A stretch of 32,412 bases of DNA from a virus. The DNA lies in the IMG/VR virus record IMGVR_UViG_3300025099_000082, positions 1 through 32,412 of that record; one strand, given 5' to 3'. The notes under the pieces are model-generated. The model saw nothing but the letters and a program-made list of their open reading frames with translations. It did no database searches and had not been told where the DNA came from. The translations under genes were made by a program, and so were the position numbers. Numbering within the stretch: the stretch's first letter is position 1; the number at the start of each line of letters is the position of its first letter. Shown piece by piece: positions 22,029 to 28,121 of this stretch.

Positions 22029-23240
22029 TTATTTTACAATATACATTCCTTTCGGCACTGAACGAGTCAACATATACTGCACACAATAACGTAATGAGTC
22101 GATAAGGTGATTGTAGGAATCAATAGGTTTTATGCCATTTACAGCCCAAGCATAGTTATTGAACTCTTTGATTAGGTTCTCCCCTTCTATATTTATAGTA
22201 TAGTCTTGCATGAGTGCAATACCAGACAAGATACTACCTTTCTTTTTTATTGTAGGGCTTAGATTTAATCCTCTGGTGGACAATTCAGCAATAAGCCTAG
22301 GCTCAGAGTTGTCGCAGATAATTAGTTCTTTTCCTGCGTGTCTTACACATTCATCATATAGATTAGAGGTAACCAATCCTTTTTTATATAGATATTCCTT
22401 TGCCCAGATTATTTTTCTATCTTTGTCAATAGCAACCTTTACAAGGGCTGAGGCATCTCTGGAGAATCCCCAATCCAATCCCCATGCCTTTAAATCTATA
22501 CCCTCATTGAATTGTCCAATCTGCCAGTCAGTGAAGATTACACCCTCTGCTTTCTGTAGCCAACCTCCCATTATCTGATGCTTGAATTTATCAGGTCTGC
22601 GCACCCTCATCTCCTCCAATTGATTTACGAACGACCCACTTAAATTCTCAATGTTATCTTGGTAGGTGGTATGGATATAGTTTACGTTATTCCTTTCTCC
22701 ATTGAATCCATCTGGTATATCTCTATTCTGATAGAACCTCTGATATATCCAGTGTTCTTTTGTGGTGGGGTTTAGAATTAACAAACACCGATTCCTTACA
22801 CCTTTAGCACGAATAGAGTAATCTATTTTATCAAAGCTTTCTTCATCAGTAAGCTCCTCCGCTTCATCCAACACGAAAGTATTGACCCCACTGATAGATT
22901 TAAGTTTGGCAGTCTGGTCTCCACTTGCGGTTCTAATTCCTGAGAAATATATAGAACTGCCTGTTAGATTGTTTATAATCTCATATTTGGTAACAGTGAA
23001 GTGTTCGATGACTCCCATCAATTCTAACTTCTCAATGAATTCAGGGATAATACTCATACTCGCTGAACTCATAGTATAACGAGTAAACAATATTTTATTG
23101 TTCTTTTCGTAAGTGAGCAACACTAGGAAAACTGTTACTGCGAAAGATTTACCTGAACCCCTACCTCCAGTAATCACATTGTATCTGCTATCTGAATCGA
23201 ACAGAGATTGGTATTTAGGATTTAGATTTACTTTATTCAT
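22029..23240 (-). CDS. terL: Terminase large subunit
   Basis: I start at the ATG at 23240, giving 403 aa; a GTG four codons upstream is also in frame. The ATPase part shows Walker A GGRGSGKS at residues 25-32 and Walker B FVLDEAEE at 122-129, with the following LILNPTT as motif III-like coupling segment. The nuclease part has the three acidic positions of the RNase H-type fold: GLDWGFS (D256), LIICD (D310) and HLIDSLRY (D381). This matches the PBSX-type terminase_3 large subunit (ATPase motor plus headful or cos cutting). It overlaps the 45-aa gene by eight bases and ends its operon. It lies about 5 kb from the first late gene and far from the portal, which is unusual. Confidence 0.92.
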   Translation of the reverse strand: MNKVNLNPKYQSLFDSDSRYNVITGGRGSGKSFAVTVFLVLLTYEKNNKILFTRYTMSSASMSIIPEFIEKLELMGVIEHFTVTKYEIINNLTGSSIYFSGIRTASGDQTAKLKSISGVNTFVLDEAEELTDEESFDKIDYSIRAKGVRNRCLLILNPTTKEHWIYQRFYQNRDIPDGFNGERNNVNYIHTTYQDNIENLSGSFVNQLEEMRVRRPDKFKHQIMGGWLQKAEGVIFTDWQIGQFNEGIDLKAWGLDWGFSRDASALVKVAIDKDRKIIWAKEYLYKKGLVTSNLYDECVRHAGKELIICDNSEPRLIAELSTRGLNLSPTIKKKGSILSGIALMQDYTINIEGENLIKEFNNYAWAVNGIKPIDSYNHLIDSLRYCVQYMLTRSVPKGMYIVK

Positions 23241-23370
23241 CCTTCTTATCACGTTTACCCCAAACGTTCGATGCAGGTTTCACATAGTATCCCAATATTG
23301 GATTCACTAAGTAATTCCAAAAGTCCTGTGGGAAATCCTTTGGGTCTCTAATCTGTTTTGCTCTCGCCAT
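23233..23370 (-). CDS. 45-aa small protein between terminase subunits
   Basis: An ATG at 23370 opens 45 codons: MARAKQIRDPKDFPQDFWNY then LVNPILGYYVKPASNVWGKR, ending KDE. It overlaps the 3' end of the small terminase gene by 23 bases and the large terminase start by eight. Trp-, Pro- and Tyr-rich with no known family. Since it fills the otherwise unexplained stretch between the two terminase genes, a role in packaging or as a small adaptor is a guess. Confidence 0.55.
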   Translation of the reverse strand: MARAKQIRDPKDFPQDFWNYLVNPILGYYVKPASNVWGKRDKKDE

Positions 23371-23695
23371 CTTCTTCTGGTGTTATATCTATTGTTTTGG
23401 GTTGACTAAAGTCTATCACTGGTATATTAACCTTGGTGTCTATATTTATATTCTGTTGTTCTTTCGGTCTCCCATACCTATATTCAAGAAGCCACTTCAT
23501 GTGTTGAACTGAGCCATCCTTTGCTAGTTTGGCAACCTCTATCCAAGCCTTCTCCTCGCTACCAAAAGCTTTCTTCATGGCATTGAGGGTCATACCTGCT
23601 ATGTCCTTATCGGCAGTCTTACGAGGTCTACCCTGACCTCTGGAGACACCTTTGACAGCACCGTTATTACGTCTGCCATCAACCTTTCTTTTCAT
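23348..23695 (-). CDS. terS: Putative terminase small subunit
   Basis: I take the ATG at 23695 (115 aa, MKRKVDGRRNNGAVKG); a GTG at 23722 would add nine residues. It contains an AT-hook-like basic part, SRGQGRPRKTADKD, then a helical region with LNAMKKAFGSEEKAWIEVAK and SVQHMKWLLEYRYGRPKEQQ. The pattern of a NNG...GRPRK start and a YRYGRPKEQ end is common for the gene upstream of TerL in Bacteroidota phages. Small terminases bind the packaging site and regulate the large subunit. Identity depends largely on that position; a general DNA-binding protein is the alternative. Confidence 0.62.
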   Translation of the reverse strand: MKRKVDGRRNNGAVKGVSRGQGRPRKTADKDIAGMTLNAMKKAFGSEEKAWIEVAKLAKDGSVQHMKWLLEYRYGRPKEQQNINIDTKVNIPVIDFSQPKTIDITPEEDGESKTD

Positions 23696-23714
23696 TGGTC
23701 TTTTACCATCCTCA

Positions 23715-24143
23715 CTACTCACAATGTACCTCCAATCCTTTTATTTTAGATAACCTAGAATGCACATCTCTAAAGTTGCTAATAAGAGCCCTATGGTCTA
23801 ATAACAAATCCTTATATTTCTCTCTATAGTACACCTCTGGATTAGTTAGTTTAAGTGGAATATTTATGATACCACCTAGTATCCTTGATATTTTCTTGTG
23901 GGCTTTGATGAATTTAATATCGTATTTTAATATCACCTCAGTACAAGTTTTATATCCATGAATAGCAGTAGCGTGGTCTTTACCTAATTCATCAGCTATC
24001 TCACGAAACGAAAGACTGGTGTAGTCTCTTGCCAACTTAAAGTATAAGTTTCTTGCGTAGACAATATCACGCCTTCTGCTTGGTTGATTCAATTTTGTCT
24101 TTAATTCTAATTCTACTAATTCTCTAATCTGTGATAATTCCAC
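23715..24143 (-). CDS. DnaA domain IV-like DNA-binding protein
   Basis: This 142-aa protein starts at GTG 24143, the only sensible start in frame. Residues about 22-67 give SRRRDIVYARNLYFKLARDY, then TSLSFREIADELGKDHATAI followed by HGYKT. The helix pattern with R.+..VYA+.L...LA+....S..EI...LGKDH.T..H matches the C-terminal domain IV of DnaA, which recognises DnaA boxes. The AAA+ domain is absent. The remaining 75 residues are helical with basic patches. A protein able to bind DnaA-box-like sites may compete with or replace host DnaA, or bind phage origins. It overlaps the preceding gene by 20 bases and lies directly before the terminase genes. Confidence 0.68.
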   Translation of the reverse strand: MELSQIRELVELELKTKLNQPSRRRDIVYARNLYFKLARDYTSLSFREIADELGKDHATAIHGYKTCTEVILKYDIKFIKAHKKISRILGGIINIPLKLTNPEVYYREKYKDLLLDHRALISNFRDVHSRLSKIKGLEVHCE

Positions 24144-24312
24144 TTATTTCTCTTTTAAATTCAACATAAGCATCTACAACACCTTGACAACATTCATAAT
24201 TCTCAGTCTCCTTATAGAAGTCTAAGAGGTATCTTATATCCGCTTCATGAAGAACTCCCAATCTAAGAGAGTGGAGGATATCGTCAAAACATTCTTTCTT
24301 GTCTAAATACAT
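24124..24312 (-). CDS. 62-aa acidic protein
   Basis: The ATG at 24312 follows the stop of a 24-codon gene. The product is helical and acidic (MYLDKKECFDDILHSLRLGV, then LHEADIRYLLDFYKETENYE with two Cys following). No family recognised. It overlaps the DnaA-like gene by 20 bases, indicating coupled translation. Confidence 0.5.
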   Translation of the reverse strand: MYLDKKECFDDILHSLRLGVLHEADIRYLLDFYKETENYECCQGVVDAYVEFKREISGIITD

Positions 24313-24313
24313 T

Positions 24314-24388
24314 TTATTTGTCTAAAAACATAACCACCAATAAAACCGCAATTGCTGTTATGTAAAAAATTGTTATAGTTTCATACAT
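24314..24388 (-). CDS. 24-aa single-span membrane peptide (tentative)
   Basis: An ATG at 24388 overlaps the SET-gene stop by eight bases and opens 24 codons: METIT-like start, then a hydrophobic segment (FYITAIAVLLVVMFL) and a DK end before TAA. One base separates it from the next ATG. The fit into an otherwise empty 68-base gap supports it, but so short a frame could be chance. Confidence 0.42.
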   Translation of the reverse strand: MYETITIFYITAIAVLLVVMFLDK

Positions 24389-24659
24389 CGTACTTTCTAT
24401 AATATACTGTTAATTCTTCTTCTCTACTAATAGGTCTAACAGAGTATAGGAAGCTCTGTGCTTCATTATCATGTATAAAGCAGTTAGGGTTATCACTATG
24501 GTTTAAAAAACCTCCTAATGGTGTTCTGTATTGACCTACCAGTCCAAGATGTGTTATCCCTAGGTTATGCCCTGCTATTATGTCTTGTTTAGCAAATACA
24601 CCTTGCCCATGTATTTCACTATCTTTTATTTCTAAACAATCTGGCAAAGGTCTATACAT
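24381..24659 (-). CDS. SET-domain protein (putative protein-lysine methyltransferase-like)
   Basis: This 92-aa protein consists almost only of a compact SET domain. Residues 16-22 are IHGQGVF, the usual G-x-G start, residues 53-60 NHSDNPNC is the hallmark NHS.NPN motif, and residues 81-87 EELTVYY is the closing EEL..Y motif with the essential Tyr. In known SET enzymes these residues bind S-adenosylmethionine and deprotonate the target Lys. Most SET domains are larger (about 130 residues) with an inserted SET-I region and pre/post-SET parts; here they are minimal. Phage SET proteins are rarely studied. Its start overlaps the exonuclease stop (TAATG). Activity is likely but unproven; target unknown. 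Confidence 0.78.
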   Translation of the reverse strand: MYRPLPDCLEIKDSEIHGQGVFAKQDIIAGHNLGITHLGLVGQYRTPLGGFLNHSDNPNCFIHDNEAQSFLYSVRPISREEELTVYYRKYDV

Positions 24660-25438
24660 TATATATCCCCTTCTAATTCATAGTCGTAAACTTCCTTATT
24701 CTTTTCTATGAAGTATTCCTTGTAAATATCTACAGCTTGTTCCACATCATATCTCCCTGCGTTGAAAGACCTCTCACTAACCCCATAGAATCCTATAGTG
24801 CCAGTAGATTTATCTATAGCTATAAAAGTAAAATCATCTCTATCTATATCGAATAACTTACAATAAATAAAGGCTTGACATCTATAAAGATATTCCCTTG
24901 CAGAGTATTCAAATTTAGCTATGTTTCCTGTGGTTTTTAAATCTACAATATATCCATCTCCAAGAATATCTGCCTTGCCCCTGAATGGCATCCCGAATAG
25001 ATTGCCAATAGCAGGAACTTCCTTTCTAGTGTGTTGCATCATATCAACAGCTCTAGGATTGTTATAGAATGATTCTGCGAGTCTTTCTACATCATGCTTC
25101 TCCTTCCAAGTGAATGGTCTCGGATGCTCACTTAGAGCCTCTCTAAATATGTTTGTGTTCCTACTCTTTACATCTACAAATACCTGCTTCTCATACACAT
25201 GAGGCTCAAGTATAGCAGTATGGAATAGCCATCCAAATTCAAAAGCAGGATTAGTTTTAGACCCTGAGAGTAATGAATCCTCATAGGCTCTAGGCGAATC
25301 TAAAAGCTTTTTAATGGCACTGCTCGAAAGAGCATTTCTTCCAAGATAATGATAATAGAATTCATCATCCATCATCTTATCAAGGAGTTCTTTCTTATCC
25401 CAGACTCTGTTGTCTAAGGTGGTTATACTTTCTTGCAT
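24659..25438 (-). CDS. PD-(D/E)XK exonuclease (RecE/RecB-like, DUF3799-type)
   Basis: I place the start at the ATG at 25438 (MQESITTLDNRVWDKKELLD), giving 259 aa; an upstream ATG at 25501 is overlapped by the small gene before. Residues about 37-60 (LSSSAIKKLLDSPRAYEDSL) and FGWLFHTAILEPHVYE (His 73) open the domain. The nuclease core is FGMPFRGKADILGDGYIVDL then KTTGN, with D157 and the D166-x-K168 pair, and SAREYLYRCQAFIYC with a Q188-like helix. This matches RecE/RecB-family exonucleases. It likely works with the annealing protein at 30955 in phage recombination and replication. Coupled downstream to the SET gene by TAATG. Confidence 0.78.
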   Translation of the reverse strand: MQESITTLDNRVWDKKELLDKMMDDEFYYHYLGRNALSSSAIKKLLDSPRAYEDSLLSGSKTNPAFEFGWLFHTAILEPHVYEKQVFVDVKSRNTNIFREALSEHPRPFTWKEKHDVERLAESFYNNPRAVDMMQHTRKEVPAIGNLFGMPFRGKADILGDGYIVDLKTTGNIAKFEYSAREYLYRCQAFIYCKLFDIDRDDFTFIAIDKSTGTIGFYGVSERSFNAGRYDVEQAVDIYKEYFIEKNKEVYDYELEGDI

Positions 25439-25541
25439 ATTTATGTTTTGATTGTTCGTATTCTTGCTCCATCCAATGAAGTTCTGCTCTTTGTGATTCA
25501 TAGAACCATTCTTGTTCCATAAGTTCTTTTGTCTTTCCCAT
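25395..25541 (-). CDS. 48-aa small charged protein
   Basis: An ATG at 25541 sharing a base with the preceding stop (TAATG) opens 48 codons: MGKTKELMEQEWFYESQRAE, then LHWMEQEYEQSKHKYARKYN. Very helical and rich in Glu, Gln and Lys. It overlaps the exonuclease start by 44 bases in a different frame. Position and start overlap support translation; function unknown. It could be an accessory to the exonuclease. Confidence 0.52.
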   Translation of the reverse strand: MGKTKELMEQEWFYESQRAELHWMEQEYEQSKHKYARKYNHLRQQSLG

Positions 25542-25714
25542 TATCTAACGTAACTTAATAGTTTTCTTATTATTTTTTCTATCCGACTCCCTATAAAATT
25601 AAGTGGGGATTCTATCAGATAGTACACTATATACACGATAACTTCAAGTATATAGAAGAACGCTAAAAGTAGGAATATAATAAATAACTTGGGTAAGTTG
25701 AGTATTACTTTCAT
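25541..25714 (-). CDS. 57-aa single-span membrane protein
   Basis: The first gene after the promoter at 25731-25762. The 57 codons from ATG 25714 encode MKVILNLPKL, a hydrophobic segment of about 24 residues (FIIFLLLAFFYILEVIVYIV), then a basic C-terminus (GSRIEKIIRKLLSYVR). It looks like a small inner membrane protein with a cytoplasmic basic tail. Its stop shares a base with the next start. Superinfection exclusion or other membrane-level roles are possible, but nothing identifies one. Confidence 0.55.
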   Translation of the reverse strand: MKVILNLPKLFIIFLLLAFFYILEVIVYIVYYLIESPLNFIGSRIEKIIRKLLSYVR

Positions 25715-25730
25715 ATCGTATAGTTTTAAG

Positions 25731-25762
25731 CAAATCTATACAAAAATTTAAACAACTACAAG
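25731..25762 (-). promoter_or_regulatory. Promoter for exonuclease-SET-terminase operon
   Basis: Minus strand: CTTG, 20-base spacer, TAGATTTG (full -7 match), 17 bases before the ATG at 25714. The same -7 and spacing occur in the 30980-31011 promoter. The upstream AAATGTTAAAGTTCTTG matches the dispersed repeat seen at 18912 and 21859. Confidence 0.72.
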
Positions 25763-25774
25763 AACTTTAACATT

Positions 25775-25933
25775 TTATTGTTTTGGGTCAAAGTTTCCTT
25801 TCCAATGAGTTTGACATACAGCAAAGCGTTGTTCTCTATCGGGGAATTCTTGAATCATCTTTGCGTTATTCATACATCTTTTATTGAAGTCTGCTTTTTC
25901 CTCGTACTTCTTGGGTTTCATGTTTAAAGGCAT
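25775..25933 (-). CDS. 52-aa protein with RCM...EFPDxxQRxAVC motif
   Basis: An ATG at 25933 opens 52 codons, MPLNMKPKKYEEKADFNKRC then MNNAKMIQEFPDREQRFAVC, ending GNFDPKQ. The Cys-Met, EFPD..QR.AVC pattern is one I know from a small conserved phage protein or from the C-terminal end of some prohead proteases and head proteins. Here it stands alone at the end of the replication gene set. Paired Cys (20 and 40) may bind metal. No promoter or gene lies in the following 40 bases other than the next unit's promoter. Confidence 0.62.
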   Translation of the reverse strand: MPLNMKPKKYEEKADFNKRCMNNAKMIQEFPDREQRFAVCQTHWKGNFDPKQ

Positions 25934-25935
25934 AA

Positions 25936-26031
25936 TTATTCTTTTTTATCGTTATTACTTGGTTCTAATTTGTCTAGTCTTCGGGATAGAGCTACGCAGA
26001 ATATCTGGAGTTCTTTTATTTCCCTTCTCAT
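25936..26031 (-). CDS. 31-aa basic peptide (tentative)
   Basis: From the ATG at 26031 the frame encodes MRREIKELQIFCVALSRRLD then KLEPSNNDKKE. It starts 20 bases after the preceding stop and ends two bases before the next ATG, so it fills the gap exactly. A longer version starting at 26130 would overlap the 88-aa gene by 79 bases and is less likely. Amphipathic helix only; no function assigned. Confidence 0.4.
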   Translation of the reverse strand: MRREIKELQIFCVALSRRLDKLEPSNNDKKE

Positions 26032-26051
26032 ATTTATAAGTGTAGTCTCTT

Positions 26052-26318
26052 TCACTGCTCTAAGTTTTTCTTTAATCGTTCTATATAACAAGCTCCATCT
26101 AATAATTCCTCTTGTAGATGCTGTAACCATTGTGTCGTAGTAAGCTCATTATCATACAAGGTGGTGTTGTATTTTGCTACACCAATCTTACTTCTAAGAG
26201 TGAGCATCGTCTTTACGCTTTCCACTATAGGGTCGCTAACGTCTTTGAGTCTTTTTGTTTTTGTCGGTTTACCGTTTGTGTCATTTCTATTCCAATAGCT
26301 TGAGATACTATCTCCCAT
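26052..26318 (-). CDS. Conserved phage protein of unknown function (KYNTTLYDNELT...HLQEELLDG)
   Basis: This 88-aa protein starts MGDSISSYWNRNDTNGKPTK and ends with TTLYDNELTTTQWLQHLQEE then LLDGACYIERLKKN. The C-terminal Y...L....LT...WLQH..EE..D...Y.. element recurs in phages of many hosts; it superficially resembles all-alpha NTP-PPase (MazG-like) helices with EE..D metal ligands, but only one helix pair is visible. A role in nucleotide metabolism is a hypothesis. It sits in the replication gene set, four bases after the PD-(D/E)XK gene. Confidence 0.52.
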   Translation of the reverse strand: MGDSISSYWNRNDTNGKPTKTKRLKDVSDPIVESVKTMLTLRSKIGVAKYNTTLYDNELTTTQWLQHLQEELLDGACYIERLKKNLEQ

Positions 26319-26322
26319 AAAT

Positions 26323-26730
26323 CTAAAATTTACATTTTTTACAATCCCACTCTTTACCTAAATTATTAACGTAGTTTACAAATCCTTGTGGCTCTGGAAG
26401 TGTAACCCAATGCTTTTTATAGTACACTCTCGTAACTTTACATTGCTCAAGAGGAATATCTATATTATCATCATCACACTCATGCTCTACCTTTAGAACG
26501 ATAGACTTCTCGTTGGTGTGCCAACTATCACTAATTCTCTCTAGTAGTAACCTCTGTCCCGTAGGTATAGGTTTGAATTTACGTTTAACCTCTATTAGAA
26601 TCAAAACCTTATTATCAAATTCAAGTACACCATCAATATCTGATGGGTGGAGCTTTCCATTTTGCACCCCTGTAAAGTCTATAACTTGCTTTACTTTATT
26701 TCTGTTCTTTATCAGACTTGTACTGCTCAT
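26323..26730 (-). CDS. PD-(D/E)XK nuclease-like protein
   Basis: This 135-aa protein has IDFTGVQNGKLHPSDIDGVL then EFDNKVLILIEVKRKFKPIP. The spacing of D31/D33, then E47-x-K49 on a strand, fits the core of PD-(D/E)XK enzymes, as does the preceding strand and the basic stretch after it. The C-terminus (NNLGKEWDCKKCKF) adds a Cys pair. Such compact nucleases in phages cut Holliday junctions, flaps or host DNA. It overlaps the preceding gene by 35 bases. Function as nuclease is likely; specificity unknown. Confidence 0.62.
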   Translation of the reverse strand: MSSTSLIKNRNKVKQVIDFTGVQNGKLHPSDIDGVLEFDNKVLILIEVKRKFKPIPTGQRLLLERISDSWHTNEKSIVLKVEHECDDDNIDIPLEQCKVTRVYYKKHWVTLPEPQGFVNYVNNLGKEWDCKKCKF

Positions 26731-27082
26731 ACACTTTTTTTAATTCGTTATGGATTCTGTTTTTAAAACAAGGACTGCAACTTGTAGGAACTGCTTTTTC
26801 ATTGAATACCCTGTTAAATATATTTATTAAATCCCTCTGAGTGCTTTGTGTTATAGAATTCTTATTGGCTATAAAGTACTTATTTAAAAACTCATACTCT
26901 GGCTCTAAAAGACATTCTACTTTCTTATAAGGAAACATCTTATTCAAAAAATCACGCCTCCTGTCGCATCCACAGTCTTTTCCATCGGAGAGCCATTCTA
27001 CTGCTTTCTTGATGCCAGTAGCTGTGGTTATCTTCTCAATAGTGTCTCCTAACCCCCTACTTGGTTTGTCTATATTCTTCAT
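26696..27082 (-). CDS. Cys-motif protein of unknown function
   Basis: I start at ATG 27082 (MKNIDKPSRGLGDTIEKITT), because the longer frame at 27121 lies inside the sigma-like gene. The 128-aa protein has ATGIKKAVEWLSDGKDCGCD, with Cys 37 and 39 followed by RRRDFLNKMFPYKKVECL, and a later SCSPCFKNRIHN (Cys 102, 105). The GLGDT.EK.T..TGIK.AV+WL...DCGCD..++.LN..FPY order is one I recall from many Bacteroidota phage proteins of unknown role. Cys pairs suggest zinc. It overlaps the sigma-like gene by 26 bases. Confidence 0.58.
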   Translation of the reverse strand: MKNIDKPSRGLGDTIEKITTATGIKKAVEWLSDGKDCGCDRRRDFLNKMFPYKKVECLLEPEYEFLNKYFIANKNSITQSTQRDLINIFNRVFNEKAVPTSCSPCFKNRIHNELKKVYEQYKSDKEQK

Positions 27083-27593
27083 AATATTCTTCGGTTTTTT
27101 CCCTGACTTTTTGTTTAGCATTACTAAGCGTATTAAAAATTGAACTTAAACTTATCTTAGTTTCTCTTGCTATCCCTCTCATGCTCATTTTCTTATAGAA
27201 ATGTATGTCCCATATCTTTTTATCGTACCAATACCAAGATGAAACAACACCGTCTATTTCATCTACAAGTTTATTAAATGTATCTTCATTCTCATAATCT
27301 ACAACACTCGACTCAACATCTACAGCATCGTTCAAAGGTAAGTGATGCTTGTCTATTCCCTTATGAAACCCAGATAAAAACAAATTCCTTAAAGTAACGT
27401 AGACATAATACGTATTGACTTCAGATTCATTATACATAATCTTGTCCTTTTTATCTATGTATTTATTCAGCCTAACATACATCTCCTGAACTAATTCATG
27501 AGATTGCTCCTTTGTGCATCCGAAAGATTTTGCCATGTTGACCCAATCTTTATGACTCTTTGCCAGTAAATCTATTAGTCTTTCTTTCTCCAA
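27057..27593 (-). CDS. Sigma-70-family-like factor
   Basis: This is a 178-aa protein; the start is a TTG at 27593, as no ATG exists until residue 20, and homologous-looking sequence begins before it. Residues about 24-75 resemble region 2 (CTKEQSHELVQEMYVRLNKY, then VNTYYVYVTLRNLFLSGF). Residues about 120-165 resemble region 4 with a helix-turn-helix (YDKKIWDIHFYKKMSMRGIA, then RETKISLSSIFNTLSNAKQK). It lacks long regions 1 and 3, as in ECF-type factors. It may direct host RNA polymerase to late promoters. The start overlaps the 53-aa gene by 19 bases. Confidence in function is moderate, since the promoters seen resemble host ones. Confidence 0.68.
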   Translation of the reverse strand: MEKERLIDLLAKSHKDWVNMAKSFGCTKEQSHELVQEMYVRLNKYIDKKDKIMYNESEVNTYYVYVTLRNLFLSGFHKGIDKHHLPLNDAVDVESSVVDYENEDTFNKLVDEIDGVVSSWYWYDKKIWDIHFYKKMSMRGIARETKISLSSIFNTLSNAKQKVREKTEEYYEEYRQTK

Positions 27594-27736
27594 AAGTGAA
27601 ATGATATACCTATTATAAAAAACATAAATTGTATGAGGTGTTCTATTTCCTCTACATCTTCATCGGTATCAAGTTCTGTATTCCAGTAATTGATTCCTAT
27701 CATTGCCCCATATATAGGGAAAAATTGTACATACAT
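27575..27736 (-). CDS. 53-aa small membrane protein
   Basis: An ATG at 27736, one base after the RusA stop, opens 53 codons: MYVQFFPIYGAMIGINYWNT, then an acidic EL DTDEDVEEIEHLIQ part, a hydrophobic segment (FMFFIIGISFHFW) and RKKD. The order hydrophobic-YWN-acidic-hydrophobic-basic recurs in small phage membrane proteins from Bacteroidota. It overlaps the sigma-like gene. Function unknown; its place between replication and sigma genes hints at an early role. Confidence 0.6.
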   Translation of the reverse strand: MYVQFFPIYGAMIGINYWNTELDTDEDVEEIEHLIQFMFFIIGISFHFWRKKD

Positions 27737-27737
27737 A

Positions 27738-28121
27738 TTAAACTGATTTAATTGTTGCTTCTATTCGTGAATTACCCGTATCTATTCCCATATACTTAGC
27801 TGTTATATTTTTAACGATACTCGTATCATCTGCTAATATACAACCACACATTACCATAGAGTCTTGGAAGAACTTATCTACCACACTAACTACATTCATT
27901 AAATCTCTAACTCTTTTATCAGGAGCATAGTATTTATAATGAATAGATACTTCGCCACTAAATTCAAAGTCTAATTTATCTTGTATTGAATAATAGTAAT
28001 TACGTTTAACATTACTACTAACAGAGTGATGCCAATTCCTATAATGATTAAGATTTAAATACAGTTTCTTTTTCCCACTAAATGAATGAGTGGGTAAAGT
28101 AATTTTAACTTCTTTTGGCAT
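27738..28121 (-). CDS. RusA-like Holliday junction resolvase
   Basis: This 127-aa protein has LNLNHYRNWHHSVSSNVKRN then the RusA core, YAPDKRVRDLMNVVSVVDKF followed by FQDSMVMCGCILADDTSIVK. Acidic residues at D73, D82 and D98/D99 match the metal-binding positions of RusA, which cuts four-way DNA junctions as a dimer. The length matches the family (about 120). Its start overlaps the primase-helicase stop by 17 bases. It likely resolves branched DNA before packaging. Confidence 0.78.
   Translation of the reverse strand: MPKEVKITLPTHSFSGKKKLYLNLNHYRNWHHSVSSNVKRNYYYSIQDKLDFEFSGEVSIHYKYYAPDKRVRDLMNVVSVVDKFFQDSMVMCGCILADDTSIVKNITAKYMGIDTGNSRIEATIKSV

Noticed and set aside
26696-27121. Start of the Cys-motif protein at 27121
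   Set aside because: It would lie deep within the sigma-like gene; the conserved part begins at the ATG at 27082.
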